A stretch of 64,000 nt of DNA. Origin: Anagrus nilaparvatae (lineage: Eukaryota > Arthropoda > Insecta > Hymenoptera > Mymaridae). The position numbers and the translations under genes are program-made. Location: contig JAKSXM010000237.1 of NCBI GenBank assembly GCA_022575985.1, forward strand, positions 948,501 through 1,012,500, written 5' to 3'. The notes beneath the pieces were generated by a model. The model did not search any database. It saw only the letters and a list, made by a program, of their open reading frames with translations, and was not told the DNA's origin. Shown one piece after another: positions 11,879-23,293 of this stretch. How positions within the stretch are numbered: the stretch's first letter is position 1; every line of letters starts with the position of its first letter.

Positions 11879-12059
11879 CTCGCACAAAAAAAAACATAAT
11901 GATTTATCATTATGATTTATCATTATGGTAAATCATTATGGTTTATCATAAGGTTTACCATAAGGTATATATTATTGACAAAATAATTTCTGTTATCTCC
12001 TGGACAACCTTCGGGATAAAAATGAACCCTCCTAGGAAAAGCTGATATCCTGGAGGTAT

Positions 12060-12880
12060 AATTTTCATATTTTCACCCCAACTTATTTTCCGATTTTCCA
12101 AAATGGCGGACCAGAAAATATGAAAAAAAGAACTTTCTACACTACCTGGGGGTTTTGGAGGTTGAGAAAAACGTTTTTATGACCGAAAATTTTCATTTTT
12201 TCACCCCAACATATTTTCCGATTTTCCAAGATGGCGGACCAAAAAAATATGAAAAAAACAACTTTCTACCTTACCTGGGGGTTTTGGAGGTTGAGAAAAA
12301 CGTTTTTATGACTGAAAATTTTCATTTTTTCACCCCAACGTATTTTCCGATTTTCCAAGATGGCGGACCAAAAAAATATGAAAAAAACAACTTTCTACCT
12401 TACCTGGGGGTTTTGGAGGTTGAGAAAAACGTTTTTATGACTGAAAATTTTCATTTTTTCACCCCAACGTATTTTCCGATTTTCCAAGATGGCGGACCAA
12501 AAAAATATGAAAAAAACAACTTTCTACCTTACCTGGGGGTTTTCGAGGTTGAGAAAATCGTTTTTATGACTGAAAATTTTCATTTTTTCACCCCAACGTA
12601 TTTTCCGATTTTCCAAGATGGCGGACCAAAAAAATATGAAAAAAACAACTTTCTACCTTACCTGGGGGTTTTCGAGGTTGAGAAAACCGTTTTTATGACT
12701 GAAAATTTTCATTTTTTCACCCCAACATATTTTCCGATTTTCCAAGATGGCGGACCAAAAAAATATGAAAAAAACAACTTTCTACCTTACCTGGGGGTTT
12801 TCGAGGTTGAGAAAACCGTTTTTATGACTGAAAATTTTCATTTTTTAATTTTAACATGTTTTTAGATTTTCCAAGATGGC
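12060..12880 (+). repeat. Left array of 129 bp units
   Basis: The unit recurs at 129 bp, for example GAGGTTGAGAAAA at 12416 and 12545. Units are over 95% alike by eye. Each contains CACCCCAACGTATTTTCC, then CCAAGATGGCGGACC, then CTACCTTACCTGGGGG. Because 129 is 43 codons, one frame stays open over 236 codons (12155-12865). I regard that as a by-product of the period, not a gene. Confidence 0.9.
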
Positions 12881-12974
12881 AGATTAAAAAACATGAAAAA
12901 TAAACTTTCTACATTATCTAGAAATATTTGAGCAATAATTTTAATTAATTTTAATTAATTGTTTTTAAGCAATT

Positions 12975-13040
12975 TGAATTAAATGTCTATAGTAAAATTT
13001 CATGCTCTTCCCAAATTTGAAGTCAAATTAAAATCAAGTA
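12975..13040 (+). repeat. Fragment of the piggyBac-type MITE subterminal region
   Basis: The segment TCTATAGTAAAATTTCATGC followed by TCTTCCCAAATTTGAAGTC matches the subterminal block found at 960-1010 and 62920-62970. No TTAA-bounded ends remain. Confidence 0.55.
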
Positions 13041-13095
13041 TTAGTATATTATCCGAGGCGAATCTGAGGTTGGTAAACTGAGATTTGGGTCATTT

Positions 13096-13473
13096 ATGGT
13101 AGATGAACAATACATAAATGAGTTTCATCTAGATCCAACGTATACAGTTTCATATACAAAAATGACAAAAAATGGTTGTTATTATGCTACACGTGAAACT
13201 GACCGGACAAATTGTTCATACGCTTATACCAAAAATGGGCAATTTATTCAGTTACTTGAGTTTATAGTTGATGAAGCGAATGAGAAAGAGTATACTGTAT
13301 GTAAGAGTATTCACTGTACTCCTCTTATATGTCCCGTAAATTACAGAATTGATGCAATCAGTGAAGATAAATCTGTAGTAGAAACTAGTGCATTAGATTC
13401 AATTTGCGTTTATTTAAGTATAAGAGGGCAAGAATTTTTAACAAAAGTTCCAAATTTGTACCATTATTATTAA
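13096..13473 (+). CDS. Small ORF inside the foldback element, possible C-terminal piece of an element protein
   Basis: A 125-residue frame in the only unique sequence of the 4.3 kb foldback element, starting MVDEQYINEF and ending VPNLYHYY. The same frame stays open about 14 codons upstream of the ATG (reading RGESEVGKLRFGSF) before a stop. The order of features is a short polar run (NCSYAYTKNG), a glycine-hydrophobic stretch (GQFIQLLEFIVDE), an HCTPLICPV segment, and a final IRGQEFLTKVPN. This resembles, from memory only, the C-terminal region of uncharacterised transposon-associated proteins common in insects. No catalytic residues are visible. A poly(A) signal-like AATAAA is absent, although an AAATAAAAAAT follows the stop. 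It could be a relic of an autonomous ancestor. Confidence in function is very low. Confidence 0.5.
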   Translation: MVDEQYINEFHLDPTYTVSYTKMTKNGCYYATRETDRTNCSYAYTKNGQFIQLLEFIVDEANEKEYTVCKSIHCTPLICPVNYRIDAISEDKSVVETSALDSICVYLSIRGQEFLTKVPNLYHYY

Positions 13474-13699
13474 AATAAAAAATATTATGTACACTTATTT
13501 TTATATATATATTTTTTTGTATATTAGTAATTTTTTAGATTATAATAAAAATTTTTAGTCTACTATAAAAAATTAAATACTATATTTTCCATTCAAATAC
13601 CCCTCCGTATTTTACTAAGTACAGTTTCCATTTTTTAAACGCAATTTAGGAAAATTGGAACCTCTACAACCCCCAGGTAACGTAGAAAGTTCTTTTGTT

Positions 13700-16020
13700 A
13701 ATGTTTTTTAGTCCGCCATCTTTGAAAATAAGAAAATAAATGAAAATTTTCCATGACAAAAACGATTTTCTCAACCTTTAAAACCTTCAGGTAACGCAAA
13801 AAAATTGTGTTAATGTTTTTTGGTCCGCCATCTTGGAAAATTGGAAAATAGGTTGGGGTGGAAAAATGAAAATTTTCAGTCATAAAAACGTTTTTCTCAA
13901 CCTCGAAAACCCCCAGGTAAGGTAAAAAGTTGTTTTTTTCATATTTTTTTGGTCCGCCATCTTGGAAAATCGGTAAATACGAAAATGAAAATTTTCAGTC
14001 TTAAAAACGGTTTTCTAAACCTCGAAAACCCCCAGGTAAGGTAGAAAGTTGTTTTTTTCATATTTTTTTGGTCCGCCATCTTGGAAAATCGGAAAATAGG
14101 TTGGGGTGAAAAAATGAAAATTTTCAGTCATAAAAACGTTTTTCTCAACCTCGAAAACCCCCAGGTAAGGTAAAAAGTTGTTTTTTTCATATTTTTTTGG
14201 TCCGCCATCTTGGAAAATCGGTAAATACGAAAATGAAAATTTTCAGTCTTAAAAACGGTTTTCTAAACCTCGAAAACCCCCAGGTAAGGTAGAAAGTTGT
14301 TTTTTTCATATTTTTTTGGTCCGCCATCTTGGAAAATCGGAAAATACGTTGGGGTGAAAAAATGAAAATTTTCAGTCTTAAAAACGGTTTTCTCAACCTC
14401 GAAAACCCCCAGGTAGTGTAGAAAGTTGTTTTTTTCATATTTTTTTGGTCCGCCATCTTGGAAAATCGGAAAATATGTTGGGGTGAAAAAATGAAAATTT
14501 TAGTCATAAAAACGTTTTTCTCAACCTCGAAAACCCCCAGGTAAGGTAGAAAGTTGTTTTTTTCATATTTTTTTGGTCCGCCATCTTGGAAAATCGGAAA
14601 ATACGTTGGGGTGAAAAAATGAAAATTTTCAGTCATAAAAACGATTTTCTCAACCTCGAAAACCCCCAGGTAAGGTAGAAAGTTGTTTTTTTCATATTTT
14701 TTTGGTCCGCCATCTTGGAAAATCGGAAAATAGGTTGGGGTGAAAAAATGAAAATTTTCAGTCATAAAAACGTTTTTCTCAACCTCGAAAACCCCCAGGT
14801 AAGGTAAAAAGTTGTTTTTTTCATATTTTTTTGGTCCGCCATCTTGGAAAATCGGTAAATACGAAAATGAAAATTTTCAGTCTTAAAAACGGTTTTCTAA
14901 ACCTCGAAAACCCCCAGGTAAGGTAGAAAGTTGTTTTTTTCATATTTTTTTGGTCCGCCATCTTGGAAAATCGGAAAATACGTTGGGGTGAAAAAATGAA
15001 AATTTTCAGTCTTAAAAACGGTTTTCTCAACCTCGAAAACCCCCAGGTAGTGTAGAAAGTTGTTTTTTTCATATTTTTTTGGTCCGCCATCTTGGAAAAT
15101 CGGAAAATATGTTGGGGTGAAAAAATGAAAATTTTAGTCATAAAAACGTTTTTCTCAACCTCGAAAACCCCCAGGTAAGGTAGAAAGTTGTTTTTTTCAT
15201 ATTTTTTTGGTCCGCCATCTTGGAAAATCGGAAAATACGTTGGGGTGAAAAAATGAAAATTTTCAGTCATAAAAACGATTTTCTCAACCTCGAAAACCCC
15301 CAGGTAAGGTAGAAAGTTGTTTTTTTCATATTTTTTTGGTCCGCCATCTTGGAAAATCGGAAAATACGTTGGGGTGAAAAAATGAAAATTTTCAGTCATA
15401 AAAACGTTTTTCTCAACCTCCAAAACCCCCAGGTAAGGTAGAAAGTTGTTTTTTTCATATTTTTTTGGTCCGCCATCTTGGAAAATCGGAAAATACGTTG
15501 GGGTGAAAAAATGAAAATTTTCAGTCATAAAAACGTTTTTCTCAACCTCGAAAACCCCCAGGTAAGGTAGAAAGTTGTTTTTTTCATATTTTTTTGGTCC
15601 GCCATCTTGGAAAATCGGAAAATACGTTGGGGTGAAAAAATGAAAATTTTCAGTCATAAAAACGTTTTTCTCAACCTCCAAAACCCCCAGGTAAGGTAGA
15701 AAGTTGTTTTTTTCATATTTTTTTGGTCCGCCATCTTGGAAAATCGGAAAATACGTTGGGGTGAAAAAATGAAAATTTTCAGTCATAAAAACGTTTTTCT
15801 CAACCTCCAAAACCCCCAGGTAAGGTAGAAAGTTGTTTTTTTCATATTTTTTTGGTCCGCCATCTTGGAAAATCGGAAAATATGTTGGGGTGAAAAAATG
15901 AAAATTTTCAGTCATAAAAACGTTTTTCTCAACCTCCAAAACCCCCAGGTAGTGTAGAAAGTTCTTTTTTTCATATTTTCTGGTCCGCCATTTTGGAAAA
16001 TCGGAAAATAAGTTGAGGTG
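13700..16020 (-). repeat. Right array of 129 bp units with a higher-order duplication
   Basis: About nineteen units in inverted orientation to the left array, each with GGTCCGCCATCTTGG. Variant units (GGTAAATACGAAAATG, with a shortened unit) recur near 13965, 14215 and 14850. The sequence around 14187-14765 is repeated about 634 bp later at 14821 onward, so blocks of about five units were duplicated together. Long minus-strand frames (14187-14765, 14821-15939) again follow from the 43-codon period. Confidence 0.9.
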
Positions 16021-16215
16021 AAAATATGAAAATTATACCTCCAGGATATCAGCTTTTCCTAGGAGGGTTCATTTTTATCCCGAAGGTTGTCCAGGAGATA
16101 ACAGAAATTATTTTGTCAATAATATATACCTTATGGTAAACCTTATGATAAACCATAATGATTTACCATAATGATAAATCATAATGATAAATCATTATGT
16201 TTTTTTTTGTGCGAG

Positions 16216-16915
16216 TGTACAGGAAATTGAGGTTTCTCTCTCTAATTTTGAGATTTCCGAATAGCTCAAAAAGCTCAAATTTCGATTATTATGTGTTCTT
16301 CAACACTGGTATGTATAAAAGGAGTATAGAATAAAATATAGAGTATCCATATTATATCATCTACAGGGGCGGTCGCCCCGGGACGCAAATGCCCGCGTGA
16401 CCCTAGATATACGCCGATTTTCCTCTATCTCTCTCTAATATTATAATATATATCGAAAGTCGAAATCGAATTTTTTATAGTTCGATGTTTTTATCGAATT
16501 TTTTGACGATCGATAGTTCGATTTTATTTAATAAATTGTTTCGTTTTAGTTTAGTTATTATTATATAGTTATAAATACATATGTTTTCCTTTTTCTTTAT
16601 TATACAAAATAAAATTAAGCCTTTTTTCCTTTTTATTATCGTATATTTTAATTTAAATAAACAAAACTCCGAAATGGAAATTTATTATGCGTTCGGTCAC
16701 GGGCCGTCACGGTGTATTATATTAGAATAGAATAGAAAACTAACCTAATGAAACCCCAGTGCTTAATGTTTATATGATCTATAAAAATAAAAAAATGTTT
16801 GATTTAATTTTTTTACTATGGATTATTTAGTGTAAATTAAATTTATTAATATTTTGATATTTCCTATAATTAAAAAAAAAGTTATGTAAAAATATATTGT
16901 TTAAATATATATATA
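16216..16915. other. Intervening sequence, no gene
   Basis: Mostly AT-rich. A GC-richer stretch at 16365-16425 (CAGGGGCGGTCGCCCC) resembles a hAT-type terminus but has no partner in the window. A short run around 16450-16520 repeats TCGAA/TCGAT motifs. Confidence 0.4.
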
Positions 16916-18639
16916 GTGAAGTGACTAAAAGTTGTATCTGATTATGTATCTGATGTGTGTATTCTATGATTTTCAAAAAATTGGAAATATTTTGTATAAT
17001 TATAACATTAATAACCAAATTAGACAAAAGTTTGAAACTTTCACAAAAGATAGTCCTCCTTTTCTTTTAAAATTTTTGCCAGAAAATAATTTTGATATAA
17101 AAATATTTTTATCTACCGATATATAGAGAAAGCGAAGAAAATTAAATCTCAAATATTTTAATAACCAAATGAGATAAAAGCTTGAAATTTTTACAAAAGA
17201 TTCTAATGATGAGTTCGAGGATGAGTTGCGAGAACTTAAACTAGTCCTTAGTTTTTATTTTCTACAGTTTATTACTTTTGTAGAAAAAAATTTTGTTTCA
17301 AAAACACTACTGATATATTAAGACTGAAGAAAATGAATACTGTATAATATTTTATAACTAAATCAAAAAAAAAGCTTGCAATTTTCTCAAATGATTATTA
17401 TAATGGCTATGAAGAAGAAAAAGTAGTCCTTGTTTTTCTACCCGCTACAGTTAAATACTTCTAAAATTTTCAAGCTTTTATCTCATTAAATTATTATAAT
17501 TATTAGATTTCATTTTTTTCGCTTTCTCTGTATCGTTAGGTAAGAATGTTTTTAAAATAGAATTTTTTTCTTGTGAAATTATAAATTGGAGCAAACAAAA
17601 TATTAGGACTAGATTTATTTCTTGCAAGTCATCATTAGAATCTTTTGAGAAAATTTCAAGCTTTTATCTCATTTGGTTATTAAAATATTAGAGATTTCAT
17701 TTTCTTCGCTTTCTCTATATCGGTAGGTAAGAAATTCTTTTAAAACAGAACTTTTTTCTGTTGAAATTATAAACTGGATCAGATAAAAAATGAGAACTAG
17801 ATTTACTTCTTGTATGTCATCATTAGAATCATTTGAGAAAATTTCAAGCTTTTATCTCATTTGGTTATTAAAATATTAGAGATTTCATTTTCTTCGCTTT
17901 CTCTATATCGGTAGGTAAGAAATTCTTTTAAAACAGAACTTTTTTCTGTTGAAATTATAAACTGAATCAGATAAAATATGAGGACTAGATTTACTTCTTG
18001 CAAGTCATCATTAGAATCTTTTGAGAAAATTTCAAGCTTTTATCTCATTTGGTTATTAAAATATTAGAGATTTCATTTTCCCTTTATCGGTAGATAACAA
18101 ATGTTTTTATATCATTATTATTTGCTGGCAAAAATTTTAAAATGGAGTAGATAAAAAATGTGGACTAGTCTTACTTCTTGTAAGCCATCATTAGAACCTT
18201 TGGTTATTAATATTAGAGATTCCAAGAATTTTCCTTCGTTATAAACTTTTTATACCGGTACAAGAGATGTAATAATTTAAGTATATTGAAATTTAAACAA
18301 TAATTCAAATAAAAACTTTTAAGACAATGTAAGAGGGTAATATTTTACAAGGCTTAAAATAGAAAATAAATAATACATTTTATGGTTAAAAATGTTTTAT
18401 TCAATTAAATTTCATTATTTTTTAATAATGAAATTTTTTCACATGATTCAATGTATATTTACTTCTCAGGCTATTTTACTATATTTTAGAGATTAAATAT
18501 TTATTTATTTTGGTAAAGTATAGCAAATAAAAAATTTTTTAAATAGTTTTTAACAATAAATTTTTTTAATATTAAAATATCAGCAAAAAGGCATAGTTGT
18601 TAGAAGACGCACATCAGATGCAACTTTTAGTCACTTCTC
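16916..18639. mobile_element. TA-flanked inverted-repeat element with 188 bp tandem units
   Basis: Ends GTGAAGTGACTAAAAGTTG and CAACTTTTAGTCACTTCTC form TIRs (one mismatch), with TA on both sides (16914-16915, 18640-18641), as in Tc1/mariner-like elements. Three near-identical 188 bp units run from about 17640 to 18200 (TTTGAGAAAATTTCAAGC recurs at 188 bp spacing). Diverged inverted units lie at 17130-17480. The two ORFs near the left end have no recognisable motif. Confidence 0.75.
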
Positions 18640-18977
18640 TATTTTTAAATAAAATATCTGAAAATATTAATAAATTGAATTTAAATTAAATAATTCAATG
18701 TGTTCATCAAAATTAAATTAAACATTTTTTTTACAGCCCGAACACACTACTATTTAAAATTAAAATTAAAAATGAAAAAAAATCCGTGAAAAGGGAAGCT
18801 ACGATTTTAAAATTTATTTATTTATTTATTGAGAGTCAATTAAAATTATCAATTTAGGTATGCTTAAGTGAAATAATTAAAGATCTTCTTAAAAATTTTT
18901 TTTTGCTAAAAACTTTTCAAAAATTATAATAACATTTTTTTTATTTTATTGAAATATACTTATGTGAAATGAATGAG
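18640..18977. other. AT-rich spacer
   Basis: No gene or repeat boundary recognised. Confidence 0.5.
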
Positions 18978-19952
18978 ATCTCCCAAAAAAACATTTACAT
19001 GTAAAGTTACGCAAGTGCCTATAAGTGTTGTCACTGCTTATTTATTTCATCTAGTATTTTATTAGGTAAACATTCTATTATCACTATTATTAAACACTGC
19101 GAAAGTTTTGAGATCTAAAACAAAACTTTACGCAAGTGATGTGGGCTGATTAATAAAGAAAAAAAATAATAATTTTTTAAAACATTCTATTATATCACTA
19201 ATTTTTAACTTTACGAAAGTTTTGAGTTCTAAAACAAAACATTACGCAAGTTATGGAGGCTGATTAATAAAAAACATAAAAAATATTAATTATAAAATTT
19301 TAAGATTTGATAAAAAAAATTAACAATTTATTTCTACAAATTATAAATAAAGGATTTCATTAAAAATGAATAAACTGTATCAAATAATTATTGAATTAAA
19401 ATAAAAAAAAAATTTAATTTTAATGAAAAAAAAAAATTTCACTTGCCAGGTATAGGTTGGAAGCGGCTATTTATGTAGACCTGGCAAGTGAATTTTTTTT
19501 TTTTCATGAAAATTAAATTTTTTTTTTATTTTAATTCAATAATTATTTGATACAGTTTATTCATTTTTAATGAAATCCTTTATTTATAATTTGTAGAAAT
19601 AAATTGTTAATTTTTTTTATCAAATCTTAAAATTTTATAATTAATATTTTTTATGTTTTTTATTAATCAGCCTCCATAACTTGCGTAATGTTTTGTTTTA
19701 GAACTCAAAACTTTCGTAAAGTTAAAAATTAGTGATATAATAGAATGTTTTAAAAAATTATTATTTTTTTTCTTTATTAATCAGCCCACATCACTTGCGT
19801 AAAGTTTTGTTTTAGATCTCAAAACTTTCGCAGTGTTTAATAATAGTGATAATAGAATGTTTACCTAATAAAATACTAGATGAAATAAATAAGCAGTGAC
19901 AACACTTATAGGCACTTGCGTAACTTTACATGCAAATGTTTTTTTGGGAGAT
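18978..19952. mobile_element. Near-perfect palindromic element with short spacer
   Basis: Arms of about 465 bp (18978-19448 and 19490-19952) are almost identical inverted copies around a spacer of about 30 bp (19457-19485) bounded by CACTTGCCAGG and CCTGGCAAGTG. Each arm holds two diverged copies of a unit of about 117 bp containing GCTGATTAATAAA and ACGCAAGT. Termini read ATCTCCCAAAAAAACATTT. No target duplication is obvious and no ORF spans it. Confidence 0.75.
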
Positions 19953-20485
19953 ATAATTATACCATATAAACTTTATAATATAGAGAATAGCGTCTGTTTT
20001 CGCCCGGTACAAGATATCTCTATATTATTAATATAAAAATAAAAAAAGTAAATAGTAATTCGTAATATTGAAAAAATCTCGTAAACTTTAACAGCTTTGG
20101 GTGGTGTAGTATAATAGAAATTGAAAATAGCATAAAAAATAACAATAAAATAAAAATAATAATGCATTATTTACCTAATTTTCTGTTAGATTTAGTTTAA
20201 TTAAACACAAAAATAATCTAAAATTATTATTTTTGTATGTTTCAAAAAGAATTTAAGAATTATAAATAAAAAAGAAACAGGAAATAATTGTGTTAAGATT
20301 TATTTGCAGTTTTATTTTTCATTCAGAATAACCTTTCAGAGGAACCTGACTTTAAATATTGAAATCTTACAATTTGGACTTTTTTCGTTATTAAATCTAA
20401 TTATTCTGCTCTGGTTAACTTCAAAACATCTAATATTAAAAGTAACTACTCTTTAGATAACTCATTTAAGACTTTATAATCAGTA
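19953..20485. other. AT-rich spacer
   Basis: No supported gene. The 64-codon minus-strand frame here (19973-20167) is low-complexity. Confidence 0.5.
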
Positions 20486-20880
20486 TTAATAATTCTGAAC
20501 CTGATATAGGCCAAAATTATTTATTTGCAGGTTCACTCTGATTTGTAAAATACGCCCTGAATACGTACTTTTGTGATACCAATCACTTATTATTCCATTA
20601 CTATTTCTAAAGATGGTAATGTCAAGATAATTAATGCCATTTTTAGGCTTTTCTATTTCTTTAGTAAAACGCAAATTGGGATATATACTATTAAAAATGT
20701 CTAGTGTGTCATTAATTTTCTCGTCCGGTATGCACATTATAATGTCGTCAACATATCTGTAATAAAATAACGGCTTAAAGTCCAATTTATTTAAAGTTGT
20801 AGTTTCGAAGTCATCCATGACAATGTCCGGAAAATTGTAGAGCACGGACTCTCCGATTAGGAAACAACAAGACGTAACTT
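20486..20880 (-). pseudogene. Penelope-like element reverse transcriptase fragment
   Basis: The minus strand encodes about 130 residues. A palm motif FYYRYVDDI is preceded by a stretch ending IVMDDFE and followed by NLRFTKEIEKPKNGINYLDI and then YHKSTYSGRIL. The order MDDFE, Y-V-D-D, FTxExE, xxLDI, RxxxG, YxKxT is that of Penelope-like RTs. The two metal-binding aspartates of YVDD are present. The frame is open upstream of the first ATG to about 20880, where the 115 bp satellite begins. It degenerates after YSGRIL, and no GIY-YIG endonuclease is visible. A 5'- and 3'-truncated dead copy. Confidence 0.7.
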
Positions 20881-20884
20881 AGTT

Positions 20885-23276
20885 TATTTTTTTAAATTTT
20901 AAAATTTTTTTCATAAAACAGAAGAATATTAAAAAAAATTTATAATGGCGTATAGTTTCTGCTAAAATCAATAAAAAAATTTCCATGCTATCATTGCATA
21001 AAAATATTTATAATTACATATTTTGTATAAAACAGTAGACTATTAAAAAAAAATTTACAATGGCGTATAATTTCTCCTAAAGTCCAAAAAAAAATTTAAA
21101 TGCTATCATTGCATAAAAATATTTGCAATTGCAAATTTTATATACAAGAGGGAACTAATCAAAAAAAGTTTTAAATGGCGTATAGTTTTGGCTAAAGTCA
21201 ATAAAAAAATCTCAATGCTCTCATTGCATAAAAATATTTGAAATTCCAACTTTTAAATAAAACAGGAGACTATTAGAAAAAAATTTATAATGGCGTATAG
21301 TTTCTGCTAAAATCAATAAAAAAATTTCCATGCTATCATTGCATAAAAATATTTATAATTACATATTTTGTATAAAACAGTAGACTATTAAAAAAAAATT
21401 TAGAATAGCGTATAATTTCTCCTAAAGTCCAAGACAAAATTTAAATGCTATCATTGCATAAAAATATTTGCAATTACAAATTTTATATAAAAGAGGAAAC
21501 TAAAAAAAAAAAATTTTAAATGGCGTATAGTTTTGGCTAAAGTCAATAAAAAAATTTCAATGCTCTCATTGCATAAAAATATTTAAAATTATAACTTTTG
21601 TATAAAACAGGAGACTATTAGAAAAAAATTTAGAATTGCGTGTAATTTCTGCTAAAGTCAGTAAAAAAATTTCAATGCTATCATTGCATAAAAATTTTTG
21701 AAACTACAAAAATATTTCAATGCAATCATTGCACAAAAATATTTTAAGTTGCAACTTTTATATAAAACAGGAGACTATTAGAAAAAATTTATAATGGCGT
21801 ATAGTTTCTGCTAAAGTCAATTAAAATATTTCAATTAAATCATTGCATAAAAATATTTGAAATTACAACTTTTATATAAAACAGGAGTCTATTAGAAAAA
21901 AATTTAAAATGTTGTACAGTTTCAGCTAAAATCAAAAAAAAAAAATTCAAATGCTGTTATTGCATAAAAATATTTGAAATTCCAACTTTTATATAAAACA
22001 GGACACTAATCGAAAAAAATTTAGAATAGCATATAGTTTCTTCTAAAGTTAATAAAAATATTTCTATGCTATCATTGCCTAAAAAAATTTTTAATTACAA
22101 CTTTTATATAAAACAGGACACTAAACGAAAAAAATTTAGAATGGCATATATTCTCTGCTATAGTCAATAAAAATATTTCAATGCAATCATTGCACAAAAA
22201 TATTTTAAGTTGCAACTTTTATATAAAACAGGACGACTAATCGAAAAAAATTTAGAATGACGTATAGTCTCTGCTAAAGTCAATAAAAAATTTTCAATGC
22301 TATCATTGCAAAAATATATTTTAAATTACAACTTTTATATAAAACATTGTTAATAAAAACATTGTTTTTTTATTGTTAAAGAAAAAAATATTACAGAGGG
22401 GTATAATTTCTGTTTTCTGTTAAATTCAATACTAATATTTCAATGCTATCATTGCAGAAAAATATTTGAAATTACAAGATTTCTATAAAACAGGACAATA
22501 TTTGAAAACATTTAAATTGGGTATATTTAGCTAAATTCAATACTGATATTTCAATGCTATCATTGCATAAAAACATTTGAAATGTGAAATTTGAAAATTT
22601 GAAGGCTATTAGAAAAAAATTTATAATAGCGTATAGTTTCTGCTAAAATCAATAAAAAAATTTGAATGCTCTCATTGCATAAAAATATTTAAAATTACAA
22701 CTTTTAAATAAAACAGGATACTATTAGAAAAAAATTTTAAATGATGTACAGTTTCAGCTAAAATCAAAAAAAAAAAATTAAATGCTAACATTGCATAAAA
22801 ATATTTGAAATTACAAAAATATTTCAATGCAATCATTGCATAAAAATATTTGAAATTCCAACTTTTATATAAAAAAGGAGACTATGAGAAAAAAATTTAT
22901 AACGGCGTATAGTTTCTGCTAAAGTCAATAAAAAATTTTGAATGTTCTCATTGCATAAAAATATTTAAAATTACAACTTTTAAATAAAACAGGATACTAT
23001 TAGAAAAAAATTTTAAATGATGTACAGTTTCAACTAAAATCAAAAAAAAAAATTTAATGCTAACATTGCATAAAAATATTTATAATTACAAATTTTGTAT
23101 AAAACAGGAGACTATTTAAAAAAATTTAGAATGGCGTATAATTTCTGCTAAAGTAAAAAAAAAAAATTTAATGCTATCATTGCATAAAAATATTTGAAAT
23201 TCAAACTTTTCAATAAACAGGAGACTATTAAAAAAAATTTAGAATGGCGTATAATTTCTGCTAAAGTCAATAAAAA
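20885..23276 (+). repeat. 115 bp satellite array
   Basis: About twenty units at a period of 115 bp (GGCGTATA at 20947, 21062, 21177 and 21292). The unit runs AATGGCGTATAGTTTCTGC, TAAAGTCAATAAAAA, CAATGCTATCATTGCATAAA, ACAACTTTTATATAAAACAGG, ACTATTAGAAAAAAATTT. Units diverge by about 10-20% by eye. Single-unit indels occur, including duplicated half-units near 21710 and 22810. Confidence 0.9.
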
Positions 23277-23293
23277 TACCCTGCCAAGTAATT

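Larger units (their letters stand above)
11879..16215. mobile_element. Large foldback element with 129 bp repeat arms
   Basis: Terminal inverted repeats begin CTCGCACAAAAAAAAAC and are followed by short palindromic subrepeats based on CATAATGATTTATCATTATG, then a conserved block (TCTGTTATCTCCTGGACAAC, GATATCCTGGAGGTATAA). Inside are 129 bp units: about six on the left (12060-12880) and about nineteen in opposite orientation on the right (13700-16020). Between them lies a small unique region with one ORF (13096-13473). Long TIRs built of tandem repeats are the hallmark of foldback transposons (FB/Galileo-like architecture). No full transposase is seen, so the superfamily is unknown. Confidence 0.8.

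Noticed and set aside
12155..12865. 236-codon ORF of 43-residue repeats in the left foldback arm
   Set aside because: It exists because the 129 bp unit is a multiple of three without a stop in one frame. There is no start context, domain or independent evidence for protein.
14187..15939. Long minus-strand repeat ORFs (192 and 372 codons)
   Set aside because: The same array in the opposite arm; they end wherever a unit has an indel, as expected for non-coding repeats.
16360..16425. CAGGGGCGGTCGCCCC as a hAT terminus
   Set aside because: Only one end is seen; no partner or 8 bp duplication could be found nearby.
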